Source of the DNA: Pseudomonadales bacterium
GTDB lineage: Bacteria; Pseudomonadota; Gammaproteobacteria; Pseudomonadales; Azotimanducaceae
Reading direction: 5' to 3'
Length of the DNA: 33,130 bases
Assembly (NCBI GenBank): GCA_029246605.1
Contig: JAQWMV010000069.1
Coordinates: 1-33,130, forward strand
Within the stretch, counting starts at the first letter, position 1, and each line of letters starts with the position of its first letter. Below, piece by piece: positions 27,240-33,130 of this stretch. Below the pieces are notes generated by a model, which did no database searches, had not been told where the DNA came from, and saw only the letters and a list, made by a program, of their open reading frames with translations. Made by a program: the position numbers and the translations under genes.

Positions 27240-28559
27240 CTACTCTGACGCATTAGCATCGGGTGTGGAATTTCTTGCCCGTGCATATCCTGTTTTACCC
27301 TGTATTGCTGCGAGTTGCGTTAAAAAGCCAGTGGTTTCTCTGTGGAAATGTTCGAGGTCGGAAGCGGCAATAGGATCTGCTTTAGGCAGTTTGACGGTTC
27401 TTGGATTGCGGTGGACACCACTGACCAGGAACTCGTAGTGCAGATGCGGTGCTGTTGCCCATCCAGTTGATCCTACATAGCCAATGGTTTGTCCCTGCCG
27501 AACCGATGCACCTGCCCTGATGCCCTTACCGAAGCTCGATAGATGTAAGTACTTGGTGGTGTATTGCTGACCATGTTGGATAACAACGTACTTTCCAGAT
27601 GCGCTATTTTGTCTCGAAATGGAGACTTTACCATCACCCGCTGCAACAACCGGTGTGCCTTTATTCGCCGCATAGTCTATGCCTCGGTGAGGCATGACTT
27701 TCTTGTGAATCGGATGAAGACGACGCAGATTGAATCGTGAACTGACGTGTGAAAAGTGTACCGGGTCACGGATAAAGGCTTTCCTGAGGCTCAAGCCCTG
27801 TGGTGTGTAGTAATCCTGGCGACCACCATGGTCGAGATATCGAACGGCAACATGAGTCTTGCCCATGTTGGTAAATTCCGCTGCCAAGATGATGCCGTCT
27901 TTGACTTTTTGACCCTCGACATAAATTTCTTCGTAAAGTAGTGCGAAAGAGTCACCCTGGCGCATATCCAGTGCAAAGCTGATATCCCACTGAAACACAT
28001 AACTAAGTTGCATAATGATATTGTCTGACAGACCGGCTCTCTTGCCGGCCAGATACAAACTTGGAGCATCCTCATCGATCGATGCTATTTGATAGGCGGT
28101 TAGACTTTCAGTAGGTAATTGAATCTGTTCGGCACTAAAACCGTTATCGGTACGCTGTATCAACAAAGTGTTAAAAGCGCTGGGCTGGTAACGCAGGCCC
28201 ATAAGAATGCCTTCCTCGTTGACTTGGAAACTAAGCTTTTTACCCGGGAGAATCTTCACCAGGACAGAGACCTCGGAACCGATATCTACAATAGTCTGCA
28301 GGTCGGCAGCGGGTAAGCCCAATCGTTGGAAAATTTTGGAAAGATTGTCACCAGATTTGATCGTGAGATCTGTCCACGGGACTTGTTGGTCTACTTCTAA
28401 CACTGTTTGCTCAGTGACCGGCGCGGGTGCTTCTACCGCCAGAGAAATAGGGACTCTTACGGTGTCACTCTGCTGAGCAGGGACCATCGTAAAAACAACG
28501 GCTAGAAAACTGGCCAGAACGAGTGCGGTCTTGATATGAGATCTTGGGTATCGATTCAT
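27240..28559 (-). CDS. M23 family peptidoglycan endopeptidase (MepM-like)
   Basis: A likely periplasmic DD-endopeptidase that cuts cross-links so that the wall can grow. 439 residues: N-terminal signal/anchor (about 10-28, TALVLASFLAVVFTMVPA), an OapA/LysM-like segment (TIKSGDNLSKIFQRLGLPAADLQ), a middle domain, and the M23 zinc metallopeptidase (about 285-390) with zinc ligands in PHRGIDYA (His, Asp) and HLHYEF (HxH). All catalytic residues are present. The gene is usually next to tyrS and anmK; here anmK is missing and erpA adjoins directly. Divergent from tyrS across 250 bp. Confidence 0.92.
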   Translation of the reverse strand: MNRYPRSHIKTALVLASFLAVVFTMVPAQQSDTVRVPISLAVEAPAPVTEQTVLEVDQQVPWTDLTIKSGDNLSKIFQRLGLPAADLQTIVDIGSEVSVLVKILPGKKLSFQVNEEGILMGLRYQPSAFNTLLIQRTDNGFSAEQIQLPTESLTAYQIASIDEDAPSLYLAGKRAGLSDNIIMQLSYVFQWDISFALDMRQGDSFALLYEEIYVEGQKVKDGIILAAEFTNMGKTHVAVRYLDHGGRQDYYTPQGLSLRKAFIRDPVHFSHVSSRFNLRRLHPIHKKVMPHRGIDYAANKGTPVVAAGDGKVSISRQNSASGKYVVIQHGQQYTTKYLHLSSFGKGIRAGASVRQGQTIGYVGSTGWATAPHLHYEFLVSGVHRNPRTVKLPKADPIAASDLEHFHRETTGFLTQLAAIQGKTGYARARNSTPDANASE

Positions 28560-28809
28560 AAAAAATGACTGATATAGCGCTTCTTTTTTAGTGTGGCTTG
28601 TAACGATCTGATGCTAACTATATAAAAAATAAAGAAATAATAAAACTTTATATTAAATTAATTCACTCGTCGCTCACATTCCTGCAGCTTGTATTTCCGC
28701 AGATATACTGTATTTTTGCGCCCAACAGCAGACAGTGGTGAGCGCAAGAGTACATAAGTACTAAAGTCGCTACAAATTAGGCGTTTTTCAATTATCGTTA
28801 GAGTACCGT
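28560..28809. other. Divergent intergenic region between M23 gene and tyrS
   Basis: 250 bp that must hold promoters for both genes. It contains a very A/T-rich core (28619-28672), and TATACT at 28704 is a possible tyrS -10 box without a convincing -35. I see no T-box-like or other clear leader structure; T-boxes are not expected in this group. Confidence 0.4.
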
Positions 28810-30102
28810 ATGGATAATTTCCTCGAACATCTCAAATTACTTGGCCTAGTCGCCCAGGGGAGCCAGGAAGAAGCACTTGCAGAGCATCTATCCGGGGGTT
28901 CTCGCACCGTCTATTGTGGGTTCGACCCGACAGCCGATAGTTTACATATTGGAAATCTTGTTCCGCTGCTGGCTCTCCGTCGCTTCCAGATGGCGGGCCA
29001 TCGACCTATTCTATTGGTGGGAGGGGCAACCGGCTTGATCGGTGATCCAGGTGGCAGGAACAGTGAACGTGATCTCAAACCAACTGAGGTTGTACTCGAT
29101 TACGTCGAAAAAATACGTGTTCAGGCTAGTCAATTTCTGGATTTTGATTGTGGTGAGACCTCCGCCATTGTCGTTGACAATGCCGAATGGACAAAAGATC
29201 TGACAGCAATTGCTTTTCTTCGTGACATAGGCAAACACTTTAGCGTTAATGCGATGATCAACAAGGAGTCGGTACGACGTAGGATCGAAGATGATTCTTC
29301 GGGTATTAGCTACACGGAATTTAGCTATATGATTCTCCAGGCTTACGACTTTGTAATATTGAATCGTCGCTTCGATTGCACGATCCAGATGGGTGGTAGT
29401 GATCAATGGGGCAACATCACCAGTGGTCTGGATTTGATTCGTCGCATCGAGAACAAGCAGGCCTATGCGTTAACTTATCCTTTACTGACTAAATCTGATG
29501 GCTCCAAATTCGGCAAGAGTGCAGGAGGAGCGGTTTGGTTGGATGCTGCGAAAACCTCGCCCTATGCCTTCTTTCAATTCTGGCGTAATGCTGATGATCT
29601 CGATGTATCAAACTTTTTGAAAGTATTTACTTTTCTGGATCTCTCAGAGATTGAGAAATTGCTGCAGGGGATGCAGCAGGATCCTGGTATGCGGCTACCA
29701 CAGATAAGACTGGCCGAAGAAGTCACCAGTCTGGTGCATGGTGAACAAGGATTGCTAGCCGCACAACGTATTAGTGAGGCACTGTTTAGCAATGCGATTC
29801 AGTCTTTGGGTGAAAGTGATCTGGCCCAGGTGGCGTTGGATGGATTACCTGTTACCAAGGTCTCAGAGTTGGAAAGTTCGCTGGTCGAAGTTCTCGTGAA
29901 TTCGGGGCTAGCCAGCACACCCAAGGGTCAGGTGACAGCGGGACAGGCCCGCAAGTTGATTAAAAGCAATGCTGTATCCGTGAATGGTGAGAAGGTCTCC
30001 GATGAGGGGATCGTGCTTACCCGGGATGAGGCGCTATTTGGTAAGTATGTGATTGTTCGGAAAGGTAAGAAGAATCATCATTTGGTGGTTTTTGAGGGGT
30101 AG
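28810..30102 (+). CDS. tyrS: Tyrosyl-tRNA synthetase
   Basis: Class I synthetase charging tRNA-Tyr (its substrate gene is in this window at 32548). 430 residues. Tyr-binding YCGFDPTADSLHIGNLVPLL contains the HIGH-type motif (HIGN). GDPGGRN, SYTEFSYMILQAYDF, IQMGGSDQWGNITSG and the second signature SKFGKS follow. The C-terminal S4-like RNA-binding domain (TAGQARKLIKSNAVSVNGEKV) is complete. The KFGKS form is that of the E. coli-type TyrS. Confidence 0.97.
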   Translation: MDNFLEHLKLLGLVAQGSQEEALAEHLSGGSRTVYCGFDPTADSLHIGNLVPLLALRRFQMAGHRPILLVGGATGLIGDPGGRNSERDLKPTEVVLDYVEKIRVQASQFLDFDCGETSAIVVDNAEWTKDLTAIAFLRDIGKHFSVNAMINKESVRRRIEDDSSGISYTEFSYMILQAYDFVILNRRFDCTIQMGGSDQWGNITSGLDLIRRIENKQAYALTYPLLTKSDGSKFGKSAGGAVWLDAAKTSPYAFFQFWRNADDLDVSNFLKVFTFLDLSEIEKLLQGMQQDPGMRLPQIRLAEEVTSLVHGEQGLLAAQRISEALFSNAIQSLGESDLAQVALDGLPVTKVSELESSLVEVLVNSGLASTPKGQVTAGQARKLIKSNAVSVNGEKVSDEGIVLTRDEALFGKYVIVRKGKKNHHLVVFEG

Positions 30103-30116
30103 GGGCTGGGTTTTGG

Positions 30117-30197
30117 TTTTCGAAGGCACTGTCTCTAGGTGTTTCTGCGAAATACCTACCGACCATTGCGTTTGCGCCGTTGGCGCAAGCCACAATT
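30117..30197 (-). repeat. Two-hairpin element after tRNA-Ala (copy 1)
   Basis: Read on the minus strand it begins directly after the tRNA-Ala CCA: hairpin 1 ATTG..TTGCGCC-AAC-GGCGCAA..CAAT, then GGTCGG, then hairpin 2 GGTATTTC-GCA-GAAACACC, then AGAGACAG. It matches the element at 32234-32314 over most of its length. Here hairpin 2 has one A-C mismatch. No T tract follows, so it is not a standard intrinsic terminator. It also forms the gap between tyrS and the converging tRNAs. Confidence 0.8.
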
Positions 30198-30273
30198 TGG
30201 TGGAGCCAGGCAGGATCGAACTGCCGACCTCCTGCGTGCAAGGCAGGCGCTCTCCCAGCTGAGCGATGGCCCC
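30198..30273 (-). tRNA. tRNA-Ala (TGC)
   Basis: 76 nt with encoded CCA. Anticodon stem-loop CCTGC-CTTGCAC-GCAGG gives TGC. The acceptor stem GGGGCCA/TGGCTCC contains the G3-U70 pair that is the main alanine identity element. It is 56 nt downstream of tRNA-Ile on the same strand, the order found in rRNA operon spacers, but no rRNA gene is near. Confidence 0.97.
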
Positions 30274-30329
30274 AAAAATCGGGATACTTAAATACTAACC
30301 GCAATTACTAACACCAATTCAATTAAAAT

Positions 30330-30406
<77 letters not shown>

Positions 30407-30444
30407 AACAAGGCATTAACACCCAATTGCGGCCGAGGGCGCGT

Positions 30445-30472
30445 ATTATACGTGTGGTAATCCTTTTTACAA
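30445..30472 (-). promoter_or_regulatory. Stable-RNA promoter of the tRNA-Ile/Ala pair
   Basis: On the minus strand TTGTAA, a 16-bp spacer and a perfect TATAAT are followed by the GC-rich discriminator ACGCGCCC. The -10 box lies 39 bp before tRNA-Ile. It shares the gap with the divergent birA start region. Confidence 0.7.
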
Positions 30473-30518
30473 ATCCGCAGTTTGCAAATTTCGCTGTAGC
30501 GGGTAACAGTGTGGCGCC

Positions 30519-31421
30519 ATGGAACAAAAATTACTTACTCAGCTTATTCAGACAGGGTGTCAGGAATACACCCATGCGCTCGAAGAACAAGCGCAGGCTT
30601 ATGGGATACCGGTTGTTCGCGAGCAAAATAAGCTCAGGTTAACGAGTTCAATTGAATTGCTCTCTGAAGAGAAAATACGGTCCACTTTGAAAAGGCCCGT
30701 GAACCTGGAGCTTTTCTGGTCGATAGGTTCGACCAATTCTCATCTAATGAATTCAACAGATCGATTTGCGGGCTATCGGGTTTGTCTTGCGGAGCAGCAA
30801 ACAGCAGGTCGAGGACGGCGGGGACGAACCTGGGTCAGTCCGTTTGGAGACAATCTTTATATAAGTATCGCGCGGAGATTCAAGCGCAGCATCACTGATC
30901 TTGGTGGTCTGAGTCTTGCCGTGGGCATGCAGGTTGTGAAAGAGCTGCGCCGATGCGGTGTTCAGCATATTGGTGTGAAATGGCCTAACGATATTATACT
31001 GGGGCAAGGGAAGCTGGCGGGGATTCTCGTGGAAATTGGTGCCCCGGTGGCGGATGAATTTAACGTAGTGGTAGGGATCGGTGTGAATACTCGTTTTCGT
31101 GGTGAAGACGCTAAACTAATTGATCAGCCTTTCAGCACTTTGGAGGGAATCGTGGACCTATCCAGGAACGACCTTGCGGGCAACATAGTAAATTGCGTGC
31201 TTGAAGGGCTTGATGTGTTTGCTCTAGATGGTTTCGACAGTTTTTACCCTGAGTGGGATATGCTTAATCTTTATGCTGGTCAGCCAGTATTTGTAAGCCT
31301 TGGCGATAGTGTTATCAGGGGGCAAGATGCAGGAATCGATCATGGGGGGAATTTTAGGCTCAAGACCGATGATGGCATCCGGATATTTAATGCCGGTGAG
31401 ATAAGTCTGAGGGCGGAATGA
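30519..31421 (+). CDS. birA: Biotin-protein ligase with shortened N-terminal domain
   Basis: BirA attaches biotin to the carrier subunit of acetyl-CoA carboxylase. The catalytic domain is complete: STNSHLM, QQTAGRGRRGRTWVSPFGDNLYISI (biotinyl-AMP loop), GVKWPNDIILGQGKLAGILVE, GIGVNTRF, and a C-terminal SH3-like domain. Length is 300 against about 320. The winged-helix repressor domain is cut down: only about 50 residues precede the linker, and the helix-turn-helix with its S-R-x-x-V-x-K recognition helix is not found. An in-frame TAA 15 nt upstream of the ATG excludes a longer N-terminus. Repression of biotin genes is therefore doubtful. Confidence 0.93.
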   Translation: MEQKLLTQLIQTGCQEYTHALEEQAQAYGIPVVREQNKLRLTSSIELLSEEKIRSTLKRPVNLELFWSIGSTNSHLMNSTDRFAGYRVCLAEQQTAGRGRRGRTWVSPFGDNLYISIARRFKRSITDLGGLSLAVGMQVVKELRRCGVQHIGVKWPNDIILGQGKLAGILVEIGAPVADEFNVVVGIGVNTRFRGEDAKLIDQPFSTLEGIVDLSRNDLAGNIVNCVLEGLDVFALDGFDSFYPEWDMLNLYAGQPVFVSLGDSVIRGQDAGIDHGGNFRLKTDDGIRIFNAGEISLRAE

Positions 31422-31425
31422 TTAG

Positions 31426-32097
31426 ATGCGTTTAGTGGTGGTTGCTCTAGTTGTTATGAATATTGGATATGCGCTGTGGCATTGGCAGCGCAGTCCGATT
31501 ATCGCATCCACACAACAAATCGCGAAAGAAGCTGCACCGACCATTACGTTGTTGGCGGAGGTGGAGCGACAACAGGAGCTCGATGAGGTGGTGAGTAACC
31601 CTGTCCGGGTCGACAATAATACAAACAATGCAACATGTGACGCGTTGGGACCTTTTTCAGATATCGTCGATGGACAGTCAGTTCTGGAGCGACTAGAAGC
31701 CCTTGATATACCTGTCAGGCTGCAGGCACTGGACGAGGCAACGGGTGAATATGACTTTCGTGTGATGATTCCGCCTGCGTCTTCTCTTGAGGATGTTTTT
31801 AGGAAGCTACGCGAGCTTCAGCTACGGGGTATAGACAGCTATGTCATCGCCAAAGGCGAGGATGCATTAGCGATTTCGCTGGGTGTCTATTCATCGGATA
31901 CTGCAGCGAAAGTAGCTCAGAGTGCCCATGTCAAAGATGGATACCAGAGCCGTATCACCAGAATCCCCCGTTTAAATCGCAATTTCTGGCTTATTCACCA
32001 AAAATTTAGTTCACTGATGCCTCCAGAGCCGGTATTTCAGGAATTTTTAATTGAATTTCCTCAGATTGCGTATTCTAGCTTGAGCTGTGCACGGTGA
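31426..32097 (+). CDS. SPOR-domain membrane protein
   Basis: 223 residues: an N-terminal membrane helix (about 3-18, LVVVALVVMNIGYALWHW), a linker with a possible proline/charge-rich part, and a C-terminal domain (about 105-185; RVMIPPASSLEDVFRKLRELQLRGIDSYVIAKGEDALAISLGVYSS) with the SPOR pattern, which binds denuded glycan strands at the septum in other proteins. It starts 4 nt after birA. In pseudomonads coaX separates birA from such a protein; here coaX is absent. Exact role unknown. Confidence 0.75.
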   Translation: MRLVVVALVVMNIGYALWHWQRSPIIASTQQIAKEAAPTITLLAEVERQQELDEVVSNPVRVDNNTNNATCDALGPFSDIVDGQSVLERLEALDIPVRLQALDEATGEYDFRVMIPPASSLEDVFRKLRELQLRGIDSYVIAKGEDALAISLGVYSSDTAAKVAQSAHVKDGYQSRITRIPRLNRNFWLIHQKFSSLMPPEPVFQEFLIEFPQIAYSSLSCAR

Positions 32098-32100
32098 TCA

Positions 32101-32129
32101 TTGATAGGGCGCGCGTCTTAGCCTACAAT
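32101..32129 (+). promoter_or_regulatory. Promoter of tRNA-Thr (TGT)
   Basis: TTGATA (32101-32106) and TACAAT (32124-32129) have a 17-bp spacer. The C-rich CCGCCACC after the -10 box is a stringent-type discriminator. 28 bp lie between -10 and tRNA. Confidence 0.75.
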
Positions 32130-32157
32130 CCGCCACCTCAATCCACCTCAATGTGAA

Positions 32158-32233
<76 letters not shown>

Positions 32234-32314
32234 ACCCAATGGCTTGGCCGTAGGCCAAACATTGGGGTCGGCAGGTGTTTCGCAGAAACACCGAGAGACA
32301 GGGCATCCGAACAA
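32234..32314 (+). repeat. Two-hairpin element after tRNA-Thr (copy 2)
   Basis: Directly after the CCA: hairpin 1 CCCAAT..TTGGCC-GTA-GGCCAA..ATTGGG, then GGTCGG, then hairpin 2 GGTGTTTC-GCA-GAAACACC (8 bp perfect), then AGAGACAG. It is the partner of the element at 30117-30197 but on the opposite strand. The hairpin 1 stems differ between the copies (TTGGCC/GGCCAA here, TTGCGCC/GGCGCAA there), yet both pair fully. Confidence 0.82.
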
Positions 32315-32547
32315 GGCCCGGTTTTTACAATTTGCTTTTGAGTGCGACAAACACAAGCTAACAGTCCCAAAAAAGGACAAAACTAAGCAACAAGAATCGA
32401 CACTGCGCAGAAGGCGCAGGTCGAAAAGGTTCTGGGAACCGAGACATAAATGACATAAAGCGGCCGAAAAGCGTTGCAAGGTACGCTTTTCGCTGAATTT
32501 TCATTGACATCAGAAGGTCCCAAAGGCAGAATCTAGCGCCTCATTTT
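32315..32547 (+). other. Non-coding gap between tRNA-Thr and tRNA-Tyr with hairpins
   Basis: No credible gene. Hairpins CTGCGC/GCGCAG (32403-32419), GGTTC/GAACC (32428-32440) and a 10-bp CGAAAAGCGT/ACGCTTTTCG (32465-32492) occur in sequence. The last is followed by CTGAATTTT and may end the tRNA-Thr transcript. In E. coli the thrU-tyrU gap is only a few nucleotides. Confidence 0.6.
32504..32532 (+). promoter_or_regulatory. Promoter of the tRNA-Tyr-Gly-Thr-tuf operon
   Basis: A perfect TTGACA (32504-32509), 17-bp spacer and CAGAAT (32527-32532) are followed by the GC-rich CTAGCGCC. The tRNA begins 15 bp after the -10 box. Confidence 0.7.
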
Positions 32548-32631
32548 GGAGGGGTTCCCGAGCGGCCAAAGGGATCAGACTGTAAATCTGACGCGTAAGC
32601 TTCGGTGGTTCGAATCCACCCCCCTCCACCA
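32548..32631 (+). tRNA. tRNA-Tyr (GTA)
   Basis: 84 nt with a long variable arm and CCA. The acceptor stem GGAGGGG/CCCCTCC is perfect; the anticodon loop CTGTAAA gives GTA. Equivalent to tyrU of the E. coli tufB operon; charged by TyrS, encoded upstream. Confidence 0.96.
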
Positions 32632-32721
32632 TTGGGGAGTGAGCGAACAAGTGAGGCGTAGCAAGTACTACAAGTAGTTAAATCCGTAGTGCATCGGTGG
32701 TACATGAGTAGCACATGAAAG

Positions 32722-32795
<74 letters not shown>

Positions 32796-32811
32796 TAAAA
32801 GGGAAGGATCG

Positions 32812-32887
<76 letters not shown>

Positions 32888-32976
32888 TATTGGCTTTGTG
32901 ATAGTTGGCTGAGTAAGAAAATAGGCCATTAAAGATAGTTGGCGATAGAAAATTTAATTTAATTCTGTTCTGGTGA

Positions 32977-33130
<154 letters not shown>

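Noticed and set aside
30017-30304. ORFs over tRNA-Ala (30017-30304 minus, 30053-30262 plus)
   Set aside because: They translate through a tRNA and the two-hairpin repeat. The peptide VSRCFCE that recurs in the ORF at 32162-32479 only reflects the shared DNA element.

Overview
The window comes from a gammaproteobacterial chromosome of moderate GC content, judged by eye. Most gene blocks match the conserved order seen in Pseudomonas and its relatives and in E. coli: tRNA-fMet-rimP-nusA-infB-rbfA-truB-rpsO-pnp, dksA-gluQ-pcnB, bactofilin-erpA-M23-tyrS, birA-SPOR, and tRNA-Thr-Tyr-Gly-Thr-tuf. A free-living (perhaps marine) member of the Pseudomonadales/Cellvibrionales side is my inference; no phylogeny was run. 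I see no phage, IS element or CRISPR array.

Layout. 1-640: tail of an unidentified gene and a small ferritin-like protein. 720-9520: a stringent-type promoter, initiator tRNA and terminator, then a structured rimP leader and the transcription/translation operon rimP-nusA-infB-rbfA-truB-rpsO-pnp, closed by a 13-bp hairpin. 9519-15405 (minus strand): dksA-gluQ-pcnB-deoxynucleoside kinase-acs. 15550-21512 (plus): aminotransferase, sfsA, a two-gene hemin-type ABC importer, and polB, with very tight junctions. 21501-25584 (minus): PfkB sugar/adenosine kinase, hemL, CLC chloride protein with CBS domains. 25653-27224 (plus): coiled-coil membrane protein, bactofilin, erpA. 27240-28559 (minus): M23 peptidase. 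28810 to the end: tyrS, a tRNA-Ile/tRNA-Ala pair on the minus strand, birA, a SPOR protein, tRNA-Thr, tRNA-Tyr, tRNA-Gly, tRNA-Thr and the start of tuf.

Main points for a second look. (1) nusA, normally essential or nearly so, has one in-frame TAA at codon 123 where relatives have a Glu codon; the reading frame is otherwise intact. (2) A roughly 80-nt two-hairpin element directly follows the 3' CCA of both tRNA-Ala and tRNA-Thr(TGT), in opposite orientations, and its first hairpin differs in sequence but still pairs in both copies. (3) tRNA-Ile(GAT) and tRNA-Ala(TGC), usually inside rRNA operons, stand alone with their own promoter and inverted orientation at the place where Pseudomonas carries an rRNA operon. 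(4) DksA carries a Lys/Ala/Thr-rich, histone-H1-like N-terminal tail of about 165 residues. (5) BirA lacks most of its DNA-binding domain, and coaX is absent beside it.

The genes are mainly housekeeping: transcription elongation and antitermination, initiation, rRNA/tRNA modification and RNA decay (rimP to pnp); stringent response and RNA polyadenylation (dksA, pcnB); tRNA charging and modification (gluQ, tyrS, truB); heme and Fe-S supply (hmuUV, hemL, erpA); and envelope shape (bactofilin, M23, SPOR).
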